A stretch of 64,000 nucleotides of DNA. Origin: Nocardia abscessus NBRC 100374. Lineage in GTDB: Bacteria > Actinomycetota > Actinomycetes > Mycobacteriales > Mycobacteriaceae. Positions 8,567 to 17,266 of this stretch are shown here, in pieces (position 1 is the first letter of the stretch; each line of letters starts with the position of its first letter). The position numbers and the translations under genes were made by a program. Under the pieces are notes generated by a model, which was not told where the DNA came from, did no database searches, and worked only from the letters and a program-made list of their open reading frames with translations. The stretch covers positions 328,036-392,035 of the forward strand of contig NZ_BAFP01000274.1 of NCBI RefSeq assembly GCF_000308455.1. The letters run 5' to 3'.

Positions 8567-9316
8567 CTAGGGCGTCCAGGTGATGCGGCCGCCTTCGAAA
8601 TCCTGCGCCTTGCCGTTCTCGAAGTCGTATTCGTCGCCGGTCGGGTAGCCGTAGCGGCCGGCTTCGCCGCCTGCGGCTTCCCAGGAATCACGGATGGCGC
8701 CCCAGATGACGTGCGGGCCGGTGCGGGCGGACCAGTAGATGGCGCCGCCGCCGAAGAGGTTGTAGCGGCCGCTGCCTGCGCGGGCGGGGGATTCGTCGGT
8801 GATGGGGAACCCCAGCGGGCTGCTCTCCCAGCCGTAGGAGCCCCACTTGTCGCGGATCACGCCGCTGATCTGATGCGCCGCCGTGCCGAGGGACCAGTAG
8901 ATGGAGCCGTTCTGGAAGACGCTGTAGCTCCCGGGCTTCGACGGCGTCGCCGCTTCCCGGGCCACGGGGTAGCCGAGCGCTCCGGCCTCGAAGCCCAGAG
9001 TGCCCCATTTGTCGCGGATCGCGCCGCCGACCTGATGGGCTCCGGTGTCGGGGTGGAAGTAGATGGAGGAGCCGCGCTCGAATGCTTGGTAGCGGCCGCC
9101 GCGGGCGGAGGGCGACTCGGGAGTGACCGGGTCGCCGAAGAACGCCGGTCCGCCCGCCTGGTCGTATTCGACCTCGATCGCTCCGCCGACGTCGTAGGGG
9201 CCGATCGGGCGTGCGGCCGCATCGGGGCCGATGCCGGTGAACAGGGTAGCGAGCGCGGCCGCGACGGCGACAGCGCCGCGGGTGCGCGAGCGGTGCGGGC
9301 GACGGTGCCGTGCCAA
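8567..9316 (-). CDS. secreted LGFP-repeat protein
   Basis: 249 residues from TTG 9316, chosen because AGGAG sits six bases upstream; the frame extends further but overlaps the regulator gene. An arginine-rich start and AVAVAAALATLFTGIG form a signal peptide with an A-x-A-like site near AAARP. The rest is about four tandem LGFP-type repeats, seen as recurring IRDKWG, LGYP/LGFP and GSIYWS blocks. LGFP repeats bind the cell wall (arabinogalactan) in corynebacteria and relatives. The protein is repeat-only, with no catalytic domain, so it may serve as a wall-bound adapter or inhibitor. Confidence 0.8.
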   Translation of the reverse strand: MARHRRPHRSRTRGAVAVAAALATLFTGIGPDAAARPIGPYDVGGAIEVEYDQAGGPAFFGDPVTPESPSARGGRYQAFERGSSIYFHPDTGAHQVGGAIRDKWGTLGFEAGALGYPVAREAATPSKPGSYSVFQNGSIYWSLGTAAHQISGVIRDKWGSYGWESSPLGFPITDESPARAGSGRYNLFGGGAIYWSARTGPHVIWGAIRDSWEAAGGEAGRYGYPTGDEYDFENGKAQDFEGGRITWTP

Positions 9317-9516
9317 AGTGAACTCCTGTGCATCTCGGGTGGCTGCGGGATGGCGCTGAAGCTGTGGTCGGCGTGCGAAGATCAAATTACCCCGCGACGT
9401 CCCGGCGCGGAGGATTACGAGCCACTCGACTCGTCTGGTGTCGTGGGCGTCGCCGCGGGACAGTCGGCGCGAGTAGCCCATCCAACTCGTGGAGAGCTGA
9501 AAATGTTTCGTCGCCG

Positions 9517-10398
9517 TCAGCGCAGCACGCTCGCCGCCTCGGCGGCGATGGTGGCGGCGACGGCGCTCAGAGCGGGGGAGTCCAGGCGCCACTGCTGCCA
9601 GTACAGCGGGACGTCGATCACGACGCCGGGATCGATTGGGACCAGACGGCCGCTCGCTCGATCGTCGCGGGTCTGCAGGTCGGGCAGCATGCCCCAGCCG
9701 AGCCCGAGCCGGACCGCCTCGGCGAATCCGGTGGACGAGGGCACGTAATGGCGTGGCGGATCCAGCGGTTTGCGACTGCGTCTGCGCAACAGACGATCCT
9801 GTAAGTCGTCTTTGCGATCGAACAGCACGACCGGAGCCGCGGCATAGGACTTCGCGGTCGCGCCCGCCGCGAACCAGGTGTCGGCGAACTGCGGGCTGGC
9901 CATCGGCCGATAGCGGATCGCGCCCAGACGATCGACCTTGCACCCCTGCACCGGTTGCGCGGTCGAGGTGATCGCCGCCATCACGGTGCCGTCCCGCAGC
10001 AGTCGGGTGGTGTGTTCCTCGTCCTCGCGGTGGATCTCGAAGCACACTCCGCGCGGGACGCGGCCGAGTGCGGGCAGCACCCAGGTCTCCAGCGAGTCGG
10101 CGTTGACCGCGATCGGCACCCGGATCGGGCCGTCGGAGGGCTCGCCGCCGAGTTCGCGTGCGGTGTCCGCCGTGAGCAATCGGATCTGCCTGGCCAGCCG
10201 GAGCACGGCCAGTCCGGATTCGGTGGCGCGCACCGGCTTCGTGCGCTGCACGAGGATCCGGCCCGCCGCGTCTTCCAGCGCCTTGATCCGCTGGCTGATC
10301 GCCGACGGTGTGACGCTCAACCGCCCCGCCGCGGCGTCGAACGTCCCCTCGGTGATCACGGCGTCGAGCGCGCGGAGCTGGTCGAGCTGGAGATCCAT
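9517..10398 (-). CDS. lysG: LysR-family regulator LysG/ArgP
   Basis: 293 residues. The N-terminal winged helix-turn-helix (residues 4-62: LDQLRALDAVITEGTFDAAA, SAISQRIKALE) is followed by a LysR effector domain. The divergent neighbour is a LysE-type exporter, the classic lysG-lysE arrangement in which LysG senses lysine, arginine or histidine and activates lysE. Length and the ArgP-like C-terminus (LGLGWGMLPDLQ) fit the family. The gene starts at ATG 10398 and shares a 74-base control region with lysE. Confidence 0.88.
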   Translation of the reverse strand: MDLQLDQLRALDAVITEGTFDAAAGRLSVTPSAISQRIKALEDAAGRILVQRTKPVRATESGLAVLRLARQIRLLTADTARELGGEPSDGPIRVPIAVNADSLETWVLPALGRVPRGVCFEIHREDEEHTTRLLRDGTVMAAITSTAQPVQGCKVDRLGAIRYRPMASPQFADTWFAAGATAKSYAAAPVVLFDRKDDLQDRLLRRRSRKPLDPPRHYVPSSTGFAEAVRLGLGWGMLPDLQTRDDRASGRLVPIDPGVVIDVPLYWQQWRLDSPALSAVAATIAAEAASVLR

Positions 10399-10472
10399 AT
10401 CAAGAAAGCCTAATGATAGGTAAGAATCTTTAGCTTGCCTGGGTAAGGTCCGCGGCCATAGCGTCGCTGGAC
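10399..10472. promoter_or_regulatory. lysG-lysE divergent control region
   Basis: An AT-rich core at 10406-10435 within GC-rich DNA has near-palindromic ends (AAGCCTAA ... TTTAGCTT), as expected for a LysR-type site. TAGCGT at 10459-10464 lies eight bases before the GTG of lysE and could be a leaderless -10 box. Confidence 0.5.
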
Positions 10473-11096
10473 GTGAGCATTTCCTCCGCGGCGGTGGCGG
10501 CCGCGTCCGGTTTGGGTTTCGGCCTCTCGCTGATCGTGGCGATCGGCGCGCAGAACGCGTTCGTGCTGCGCCAGGGGATCAGCGGCAGGCACGTGCTCGC
10601 CGTGGTCGCGGTGTGCGCGGTGTCCGACATCGTGCTGATCGCGGCCGGGATCGCCGGGTTCGGCGTGGTCGTCGAGTCCGCGCCGGAAGTGATAGTGGTG
10701 GCGCGCTACGCGGGTGCGGCGTTCCTGATCGGCTATGCGGTCCTGGCGGCCCGCCGGGCGATCGGCTCCGCCGCGCTCAGCGCCGAACCGGGGCGAGCCA
10801 CCGCGGCGCTGAGCGTGACGGTGGCCACCGCCCTGGCGCTGACCTGGCTCAACCCGCACGTCTACCTGGACACCGTGGTGTTGCTCGGCTCCTTCGCCGG
10901 CACCTACGCGAGCCCGGAGCGCTGGTTCCTCGGCGCGGGGGCGATGCTGGCCAGCGTGCTGTGGTTCACCGCGCTGGGCTTCGGAGCGCGACTGCTCGGC
11001 CCGCTGTTCGCCCGTCCGCTCGCCTGGCGGGTGCTCGACTCGATCATCGCCGCGGTACTGCTCGGCCTCGGACTGATATTGCTGTGCACCGGGTGA
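10473..11096 (+). CDS. lysE: LysE/ArgO-type amino-acid exporter
   Basis: 207-residue integral membrane protein with about five or six hydrophobic segments. It begins with LGFGLSLIVAIGAQNAFVLRQG, carrying the GAQNAFVLRQG signature of the LysE family. It exports basic amino acids (lysine, arginine) across the cytoplasmic membrane to prevent accumulation. It is divergent from lysG, which probably activates it when basic amino acids are abundant. The GTG start at 10473 has no clear ribosome-binding site but does have a -10-like TAGCGT eight bases upstream, so the message may be leaderless. Confidence 0.9.
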   Translation: MSISSAAVAAASGLGFGLSLIVAIGAQNAFVLRQGISGRHVLAVVAVCAVSDIVLIAAGIAGFGVVVESAPEVIVVARYAGAAFLIGYAVLAARRAIGSAALSAEPGRATAALSVTVATALALTWLNPHVYLDTVVLLGSFAGTYASPERWFLGAGAMLASVLWFTALGFGARLLGPLFARPLAWRVLDSIIAAVLLGLGLILLCTG

Positions 11097-11105
11097 GAGT
11101 CGAAA

Positions 11106-11912
11106 TCAGAGCTGTGCCTTGATCTTCGCGGCGAACTCGTAGTCGGCTTGCCACTGCGGCCCCGACGGGGCGAGGATGACGCGTTCCGCGCCCGCCTCCG
11201 CGTAGGCGGCCAATTGCTCCGCCGCATGGCCGGGGTCGGTCGCCAAGGGTGGCGCGACGATCGTCACGGAGAGCGGGCCTCGATCGTATTCAGCGGCGAG
11301 CGCGGTCAATTCGGTCACGCTGGTGCGGACCTGGCCCGGTTCGAGTCCGATGGCGACCCAGCCGTCGGCATAGGCGGCCGCACGGCGCCGAGCTCGCTCA
11401 CCGTCCCCCGCGACCAGCACCGGCGGCATGGACGCGCCCGGCGCGAGGGTGACCTCGGTGCCGTCCGGGAGGACGGTCGGTCGCCCGGTGACCAGGTCGG
11501 GCAGTACGCGCAGCGCCTCGTCGGTGCGGCGGCCGCGCTCGGCGAAGGGCACGCCCGCCGCGCGCCATCCGACGTCGCCGTGCGCCGGGTTGCCGGTGCC
11601 GACACCGACGATCAGCCGGTCGCCGGAGACGTACTGCAGGGTCGCGATCTGCTTGGCGGCCCAGGCGACCGGCCGCAGTGCGAGCAGCTGCACGCCGAAA
11701 CCGATGCGGATGCGGTCGGTCACAGCGGCGGCGGTGGCCAGCACCACCCCGCTGTCCAGGATCGGCGCGCTGGCCACGAGATGATCGGTGGACCACACCG
11801 AGTCGAGGCCGATCTGCTCGGCGAGGCGAGCGGCGGCCCGCACGTCACCCAGGACGGGATGGGCGGGATCGGGCGTCGAGGTGGGCAGGATGGTGCCGAT
11901 TTCCAAGGTCAT
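11106..11912 (-). CDS. LLM-class F420/FMN-dependent oxidoreductase
   Basis: 268 residues starting MTLEIGTILPTS at ATG 11912; upstream in-frame residues do not fit the family. TIM-barrel luciferase-like family: RLAEQIGLDSVWSTDHL near the N-terminus, the cofactor-site loop VGVGTGNPAHGDVGW, and a C-terminal AEAGAERVILAPSG helix. In actinobacteria such proteins mostly use F420 to reduce or dehydrogenate small substrates. It ends ten bases past lysE on the opposite strand and is a single gene. Confidence 0.82.
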   Translation of the reverse strand: MTLEIGTILPTSTPDPAHPVLGDVRAAARLAEQIGLDSVWSTDHLVASAPILDSGVVLATAAAVTDRIRIGFGVQLLALRPVAWAAKQIATLQYVSGDRLIVGVGTGNPAHGDVGWRAAGVPFAERGRRTDEALRVLPDLVTGRPTVLPDGTEVTLAPGASMPPVLVAGDGERARRRAAAYADGWVAIGLEPGQVRTSVTELTALAAEYDRGPLSVTIVAPPLATDPGHAAEQLAAYAEAGAERVILAPSGPQWQADYEFAAKIKAQL

Positions 11913-12035
11913 GGTCAAGACGCTACGAAGCCGCGGCGCTCGCGCCAATGCTCCGGTCGCTCGAGTCGATGTCCCGGACGCTCACGCCTCGAACCCGCTG
12001 CCGCACAGAGCATTTCGTCCTGCTTCCGGAGCGGC

Positions 12036-12596
12036 TCAGGCGGACGCGCGGGGAAGCAGCGCCTCGACCAGCGGCAGGGAGCAGGCCGCCGGGCCGGTCG
12101 CGCCGAACGCCTGGGTCGTGGCGTAGACGCCTTCCATCACCAGCATCAGCTGGTCGGCCAGCGCCTGTGGATCGGGGATCGCCACGGTGGACGCGAGTTC
12201 GCCGACCAGTGCACCGATCTCGGCGCGCACCCAGTTCTTCATCGCGACGGCGTGTTTGTGGCCGAGCAGGTCGGGATCCGGGAATTCACCCAGCGCGATG
12301 AGGAAGGGGCAGCCGCGACAGGTCTCGGGGCGCACCTGCTCGGCCAGCGCCGCGAACAGTGCGAGGATGCGCTCGCGCGGGCCCTCCCCGGTCGCCGCCG
12401 CGCGGAACCACTCCCAGTAGTGGCGGTCCTCCCGCTCGAGGTGCGCGGCCACCAGATCGTCCTTGGAGCCGAACAGCCGGTACAGGGTGGGCGGCGCGAC
12501 GTTCGCCTCGGCCGCGACGCGATCCACGCCGGTCGCGTGAATTCCCTCTCGGTAGGACAGCTCCCGCGCGACGACCAGGATGTGCTCCTTGGTGTC
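12036..12596 (-). pseudogene. TetR regulator, beheaded
   Basis: TetR-family frame lacking a start codon. Homology begins at DTKEHILVVARE (12596 leftward) and continues through the helix-turn-helix (IHATGVDRVAAEANVAPPTLYRLFG) to a normal C-terminus ending PRASA. Upstream, the frame runs open to beyond 12700 with no ATG, GTG or TTG, because that DNA is the antisense of an SDR gene tail. The first usable start is GTG 12527, inside the DNA-binding domain, giving 163 residues without helix 1. It is probably inactive or mis-expressed. Confidence 0.7.
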
Positions 12597-12605
12597 GGCG
12601 GCGGC

Positions 12606-12722
12606 GCGGACATCGCCGACGCGGTGGCCTTCTTCGCCTCCGACGACGGGCGCTGGGTCACCGGCCAGACACTGGAGGTGAACGGCGGCTTGTTCCTGGG
12701 GCCGAAATCGCCGTCTTGGTGA
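12606..12722 (+). pseudogene. C-terminal fragment of a short-chain dehydrogenase
   Basis: 38 codons reading ADIADAVAFFASDD, then WVTGQTLEVNGG and a stop at 12722. This is the standard C-terminus of a classical SDR (the usual text being PEDIADAVAFLAS ... GQTLxVNGG). Nothing of the nucleotide-binding or catalytic parts is present upstream, where the DNA instead encodes the TetR on the other strand. It is a gene remnant left by a deletion. Confidence 0.75.
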
Positions 12723-12769
12723 TCATCGGACACGACCGGGCGCGGGCGTCCTGGCGCTCACGCCCCGGT

Positions 12770-12775
12770 TAGGGT
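12770..12775 (+). promoter_or_regulatory. -10 box of a leaderless promoter
   Basis: TAGGGT followed by six bases and then the ATG at 12782, the spacing expected when transcription begins at the start codon. The identical hexamer and spacing precede the MarR gene at 59797. Confidence 0.5.
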
Positions 12776-12781
12776 GGGCGC

Positions 12782-13798
12782 ATGGTCGAGTCCACGCGAA
12801 TCGTGCTTGCTTCCCGGCCGGTGGGTGCGCCCACCCCGGAGAATTTTCGGACCGAGACCGCGGAACTCCCCGCTCCGGCCGAGGGCGAAGTTCTGCTGCG
12901 CACCCTGTACCTCTCGCTCGACCCGTACATGCGGGGCCGGATGAGCTCGGCGAAGTCCTACGCCGAACCGGTGGAGATCGGCGGAGTCATGGTCGGCGCC
13001 ACGGTCGCCGAAGTAGTCGAGTCCCGCGACCCGTCGGTCGCGAAAGGCGATGTGGTGCTGGCCTATTCGGGGTGGCAGACCCACGATGTCGCCCCGGCCC
13101 GGGGCGTACGCAAACTCGATCCGGCGAAGGCGCCGGTCTCGACGGCTCTGGGCGTGCTCGGCATGCCGGGCTTCACCGCGTACGCGGGACTGCGCAAGAT
13201 CGGCAAGCCCCAACCCGGTGAGACGCTCGTGGTCGCCGCGGCCACCGGACCGGTGGGCTCGGCCGTCGGCCAGATCGCCAAGATCGGCGGCACGCGCACG
13301 GTCGGCATCGCGGGCGGCCCGCGCAAAGTCGCCTACCTGAACGAACTCGGCTTCGACGTCGCGCTCGACCATCGCGCCCCCGATTTCGCCGAGCAGCTGG
13401 CGGCAGCGGTTCCCGACGGCGTCGACGTCTATTTCGAGAACGTCGGCGGCGCGGTGGCGGACGCGGTCTATCCGCTGCTGAACACCTACGCGCGGGTGCC
13501 CGTCTGCGGGTTGATCGCCAATTACAACGCGGCCGGCGCGCCGGAGGGCCCCGACCGGCTGCCCGCCTACTACGGCCGCATCCTCACGAAGAGCCTGACG
13601 GTGCGCGGATTCATCCAGACCGAGTTCGTCCGCGAGTTGTACCCGGACTTCCTGCGCGAGATGGGAGAGTGGGTCGCCGACGGGCGCGTGCGGTATCTCG
13701 AGGACGTCGTGTCCGGCCTGGCCGCCGCTCCCGAGGCGTTCATCGGCATGCTGGAGGGCCGCAACTTCGGCAAGGTGGTCGTGCGCGTCGCGGAGTGA
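12782..13798 (+). CDS. zinc-independent MDR reductase, CurA/PTGR type
   Basis: 338 residues of the medium-chain dehydrogenase/reductase superfamily. The N-terminus LYLSLDPYMRGRMS and the block GMPGFTAYAGL, then VVAAATGPVGSAVGQIAK (NADPH-binding motif), are characteristic of prostaglandin-reductase/CurA-like enoyl reductases; the zinc-ligand cysteines of alcohol dehydrogenases are absent. It probably reduces the double bond of alpha,beta-unsaturated carbonyl compounds in the cytoplasm. The gene appears to have its own leaderless promoter and lies just right of the TetR/SDR deletion scar. Confidence 0.9.
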   Translation: MVESTRIVLASRPVGAPTPENFRTETAELPAPAEGEVLLRTLYLSLDPYMRGRMSSAKSYAEPVEIGGVMVGATVAEVVESRDPSVAKGDVVLAYSGWQTHDVAPARGVRKLDPAKAPVSTALGVLGMPGFTAYAGLRKIGKPQPGETLVVAAATGPVGSAVGQIAKIGGTRTVGIAGGPRKVAYLNELGFDVALDHRAPDFAEQLAAAVPDGVDVYFENVGGAVADAVYPLLNTYARVPVCGLIANYNAAGAPEGPDRLPAYYGRILTKSLTVRGFIQTEFVRELYPDFLREMGEWVADGRVRYLEDVVSGLAAAPEAFIGMLEGRNFGKVVVRVAE

Positions 13799-14152
13799 TC
13801 AGCTCGCGACCGCGCCGCCGCCGATGCCGAGATACACCACCATCAGGATGAACAGGAACCAGCCCGCGCCCTGCCAGATGGGCCAGGTCCGCCCGCGGCG
13901 CCACTGGACGTAGGTTTCGACGAAAGCGCCGATGCCGCCGATCAGCAGCACCACCGACGGTCCGAGCACGATGGCGACCTGCGCCGCGTCGTTACACAGC
14001 AGCCGGTCCGCGCCGGCGCACTCCCGCTGGGCGGCCCACAGCAGGGCCAGCAGGAAGACCAGCGCGGCGGTGGCGAGCACCGAGGCCACGTAGGTCGCCG
14101 CGCGGCGGAAGCCACGCGGATCGTGCCAGCGCTTCTCGACGTCTTCGACCAT
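13799..14152 (-). CDS. three-span membrane protein
   Basis: 117 residues from ATG 14152 (GAGG about eight bases upstream; a GTG at 14161 would add three). Hydrophobic segments are at roughly 20-40 (ATAALVFLLALLWAA), 58-78 (AIVLGPSVVLLIGGIGAF) and 95-112 (WFLFILMVVYLGIG), with a short outside loop containing two cysteines (ECAGADRLLC). Unrecognised; it resembles generic actinobacterial integral membrane proteins. The methyltransferase gene to the right runs the same way, 84 bases away, so they may be cotranscribed. Confidence 0.7.
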   Translation of the reverse strand: MVEDVEKRWHDPRGFRRAATYVASVLATAALVFLLALLWAAQRECAGADRLLCNDAAQVAIVLGPSVVLLIGGIGAFVETYVQWRRGRTWPIWQGAGWFLFILMVVYLGIGGGAVAS

Positions 14153-14236
14153 GTCCACCACCTCGCCGTCCCTGGCCGCCGGGTCTCCCGGACGTGATTG
14201 CCGAACGGCAGCGGCTCAAACGCCGCCGTTCCGGGC

Positions 14237-15064
14237 TCAGGGTTTGCGCCCGATGCCCGCCCAGTACCAGGCGGACCGCGGCTCGGCCGGGATGGCATCG
14301 GAGTCCGGACGCCAGGCGGCGATCGGTACTACGCCCGGCTCGACGAGTTCGGTTCCGGCGAAGAAGGATTCGGTGTCCGCGCGGCTCCGGGGCTGGAATC
14401 CGATGCCGGCCCGCTCGGCGGCGGCCGCCGCGCGCGCCATGGCCCGCGGGTCGAAATCGGCGGTCGAATGGGTGAGCACGAGATAGCTACCGGACGGCGC
14501 CGCGTCCAGCAGCCGCCCGACGGCGCCGTACGGGTCGTCGCTGTCGCGGAAGAACATCATGATCGCGACCAGCAGGATCGCTATCGGCCGGTCCCGGTCG
14601 AAGGTTTCGGCCAGGGCGGGCGCGTCCAGGACGGAGTGCGGATCGCGCAGATCGGCGTCGACGAAAGCGATCCTGCCCTGTGGTGTGCTCGCCATCAGGG
14701 CTCTGGCGTGGGCGAGCACGAGCGGGTCGTTGTCGACGTAGACCACGCGCGCGGCCGGATCGATCCGCTGAGCCACCTCGTGGGTGTTGCCCGCGGCGGG
14801 GAGGCCGGTGCCGATGTCGAGGAACTGATCGATGCCCGCCTCGCGGGCCAGATGACGCACCGCGCGGCCGAGGAAGGCGCGATTGGCGCGGGCCATGTCG
14901 CGGATGCCGGGAATGTGCGTGGCGATCGTGTCACCGAGCGCGCGATCGGCGGGGTAGTTGTCCTTGCCGCCGAGCAAGTAGTCGTAGACCCGCGCCTCGT
15001 GCGCGAGGCTCGTATCGAGCTTGGTCGACGACCCGGCGCGCACCCACGCGTGACCGTCCGGCAT
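14237..15064 (-). CDS. DUF574 SAM-dependent methyltransferase 2
   Basis: 275 residues starting MPDGHAWVRAGS at ATG 15064, with AAGGGAG upstream. It carries the same block order as the gene at 5178-6107: RVYDYLLGGKDNYPADR, QFLDIGTGLPAAGNTHE, VVYVDNDPL, then IAILLVAIMMFF in place of the LHH motif. It is a diverged paralogue of that gene, with unknown methyl acceptor. Multiple copies of this family per genome are normal for Nocardia and Streptomyces. Confidence 0.85.
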   Translation of the reverse strand: MPDGHAWVRAGSSTKLDTSLAHEARVYDYLLGGKDNYPADRALGDTIATHIPGIRDMARANRAFLGRAVRHLAREAGIDQFLDIGTGLPAAGNTHEVAQRIDPAARVVYVDNDPLVLAHARALMASTPQGRIAFVDADLRDPHSVLDAPALAETFDRDRPIAILLVAIMMFFRDSDDPYGAVGRLLDAAPSGSYLVLTHSTADFDPRAMARAAAAAERAGIGFQPRSRADTESFFAGTELVEPGVVPIAAWRPDSDAIPAEPRSAWYWAGIGRKP

Positions 15065-15217
15065 GGCGACTCCCTTCCGCGGCGGCACCGGGCACGACCG
15101 GCGCAGCCCTCCTGTCGCCTCCCGAATGACGACCCAGCGCTACGGTTTACGCGTCAAGAATAGGTCGGCGCGCACGGGGCAGGCGGTTATTCGACCGGAT
15201 CGTCGGTTTCGAGAGAC

Positions 15218-15967
15218 TCAGTCGGTGGCGGCGAACCTGGCCGAGATCTCCTGCGCGGTGACCTTCGCGAGCTCGACGAAGAACGGCACGCGCTCGGGGA
15301 TCATCAGCGTCGTGGGGCCGCGCAGACCGAGCGCGAACCGGCAGTGGCCCGCCGGGGCGAGGATGGGCAGGCCGATGGTGCGGAAGCCGGGATCGAGTTC
15401 CTCGTCGTTGTAGGCGTATCCGCGCTCCCGCGTGGTGACCAGTTCGGCGCGCAGCTCGGCGGGCCCGGACACCGAGCGCTCGGTTCCCTCGTCGTAGGGG
15501 AGCTCGCGTAACTGCTCGTCGGTGGCTTCGGACCAGGCGAGCAGGGCCTTGCCCAGTGCGCTTGCGTGCAGCGGCAGTCGCACGCCCTGCAGCTTGTGCC
15601 CGTCGGTCTCCCGCCACCGGCTGGTGCCCAGCAGTACGGCGTGGATGCCGTGGCGAGTGGCGACCGAGCAACTGGCTCCGGTGGTGCCCGCGAGCTGTTC
15701 CAGATACGGTTCGGCGAGGTAGATCCGGTGCTGGCGATAGGCGATCTGCCCCCACTCGGCCAGCGCGCCGCCCATGCGATACCGGCTGGATTCGGCGCTC
15801 TTCTCCAGGAAGCCCGCCTGGACGAGCGTGGCCAGCAGCCGGTGCGTGGTGCTGACCGCCAGACCCTGTTGCCGCGCCACCTCCGAGACGCCGCGCTCCC
15901 GGCCGTCGCGGAAGCAGTCCAAGACCGACAGGGCGCGGGTGACGGTCTGCACGCCGGAGGGTTCCAC
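15218..15967 (-). CDS. IclR-family regulator of the adjacent sulfur operon
   Basis: 249 residues from GTG 15967. N-terminal IclR winged helix (residues 5-65: TRALSVLDCFRDG, LAVSTTHRLLATLVQAGFLE) and a C-terminal GAF-like effector domain with LPLHASALGKALLAW and the RGYAYNDEE block. IclR proteins sense small organic ligands and bind palindromes near their own promoter. This gene is divergent from the ABC transporter and desulfurization genes, and the 257-base gap between them contains two matching TTTCC-N7-GGAAA sites, so it probably controls that operon. Confidence 0.85.
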   Translation of the reverse strand: MEPSGVQTVTRALSVLDCFRDGRERGVSEVARQQGLAVSTTHRLLATLVQAGFLEKSAESSRYRMGGALAEWGQIAYRQHRIYLAEPYLEQLAGTTGASCSVATRHGIHAVLLGTSRWRETDGHKLQGVRLPLHASALGKALLAWSEATDEQLRELPYDEGTERSVSGPAELRAELVTTRERGYAYNDEELDPGFRTIGLPILAPAGHCRFALGLRGPTTLMIPERVPFFVELAKVTAQEISARFAATD

Positions 15968-16010
15968 GGATGTGACCGTAACACAGAAATGCCGACCAAA
16001 GGGTTTGTGC

Positions 16011-16027
16011 TTTCCGTTAGTTGGAAA
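16011..16027. promoter_or_regulatory. candidate IclR operator 1
   Basis: TTTCC (16011-16015), seven bases, GGAAA (16023-16027), 44 bases upstream of the IclR gene start. Same half-sites and spacing as operator 2. Confidence 0.5.
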
Positions 16028-16127
16028 ACTCTACTGCGACCCAGTGTGATCCATGGCCCGGTGTTCCGGCTGTTAGTGATCGATAGCGGTCGAAACCCGG
16101 ACCAGTACACGGAACTCGATATGTCAA

Positions 16128-16148
16128 GCTTTCCGATCTACGGAAAGC
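16128..16148. promoter_or_regulatory. candidate IclR operator 2
   Basis: Perfect inverted repeat GCTTTCCG / CGGAAAGC around ATCTA, 76 bases upstream of the first operon gene. It contains TTTCC-N7-GGAAA exactly as in operator 1. Confidence 0.6.
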
Positions 16149-16224
16149 ATTACCTCGTGACCCAGCGTTGGCGTCCCTACTCTGCGAAGCCATTGATCGA
16201 CAATTCGGACAAGGAGTCCTCACG

Positions 16225-17265
16225 ATGTCCCGCAGGCGGCAAGCCCTCATGCGCATCGCGCTAGCGATCGTTCCCCTCGTCGCGCTGGTCGCCGCGTGTG
16301 GTTCGGACACCGATCGCGACACCGGCGCAGACGCCTCCTTCGTGCTGAAGGTGGCCGACCCGGGGAACTCCGGCCCGCTGGCGGTCGGCAAGCGCGACGG
16401 AACCTTCGACGCGGCGCTGGCGCCGCTCGGTGCGAAGATCGAGTGGGTCACCACCACCCCCGGCTTCAGCTCCAACCTGAAGTTGTTCAACACCAGAGAA
16501 CTCGACGTCTCCGGCGCGGCGTTCAGCCCGGTCGTCGGCGCGCTGTCCAAGGACGTCGGTGTGCGGATCGTCGCGGTGCAGGATCCGGCGGGCAAGGATC
16601 AGAGCGGCATCATCGTGACCCCGGAATCGGGCGTGCGCTCGGTCGCCGACCTGGTCGGCAAGCGCGTCGCGGTGAACCCCGCGGCCAAGGGCGAATACAT
16701 CCTGCTCGAGGCGCTAGCGCAGGCGGGTGTCCCGGCCGACAAGGTGACCCGGGTTCCGCTGCAGCAGAAGGATGCCGCCTCGGCGTTCGCGACCGGCAAG
16801 GTGGACGGCTGGGCGTCGTTCCTGGTGCCCTACCAGGAGGCCAAGGCCAACGGCGGCGTCGAGATCGCCACGGAGAAGAGCATCGGCTCCAACGACAACA
16901 CCGTCGTCGTGTTCCGCACCGAGGTGCTCGATCAGCGTCCGGACGTGGCGGCGAAGTATCTCGAAGTGCTGCAGGGCCTCACGGCGACGCAGCGGGCCAA
17001 CCCCGCCGACTTCGAGAACGTCTTCGAAAAGACCGGGCCGCGCGCGCTGTCGGGCGCGCGGCTCACCGACGCCTACCGGGTGGGCGGCGAGGCCACGGTG
17101 CCGCACCTGCCGAACGAAGCCGACGCCACCGCCCTGGCCGACGTGGTGAACACCTTCTTCGACAACGGCGTCATCACCCGCAGGATCACCGCCGCCGACA
17201 TCTTCTACGACCTGAAGTCCAAGCTGACGCCCGAGCAGCTGGCATCGGTGAAGGCGGGCAGCTGA
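16225..17265 (+). CDS. ABC importer substrate-binding lipoprotein, sulfonate/taurine type
   Basis: 346 residues from ATG 16225 (AAGGAG eight bases upstream). A signal peptide with lipobox LVAAC puts the lipid-modified cysteine at residue 25, so the mature protein is anchored outside the membrane. The fold is NMT1/THI5/SsuA-type: VADPGNSGPLAVGKRDGTF, FSPVVGALSKD, SVADLVGKRVAVNP. It should deliver an organic sulfur compound to the permease encoded next. First gene of an eight-gene operon; the permease starts one base after its stop. Confidence 0.88.
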   Translation: MSRRRQALMRIALAIVPLVALVAACGSDTDRDTGADASFVLKVADPGNSGPLAVGKRDGTFDAALAPLGAKIEWVTTTPGFSSNLKLFNTRELDVSGAAFSPVVGALSKDVGVRIVAVQDPAGKDQSGIIVTPESGVRSVADLVGKRVAVNPAAKGEYILLEALAQAGVPADKVTRVPLQQKDAASAFATGKVDGWASFLVPYQEAKANGGVEIATEKSIGSNDNTVVVFRTEVLDQRPDVAAKYLEVLQGLTATQRANPADFENVFEKTGPRALSGARLTDAYRVGGEATVPHLPNEADATALADVVNTFFDNGVITRRITAADIFYDLKSKLTPEQLASVKAGS

Positions 17266-17266
17266 G

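Noticed and set aside
8313..8570. 85-aa frame containing a CPDC motif
   Set aside because: No strong start signal, runs through a terminator hairpin; chance frame.
8366..9748. 460-aa plus frame across the LGFP gene
   Set aside because: Antisense to the LGFP repeats, which gives it an artificial repeat pattern; no start signal.
11148..12722. 524-aa plus frame ending in SDR sequence
   Set aside because: Only the last 38 codons are SDR-like; the rest is antisense to the LLM and TetR genes, so I call only the fragment.
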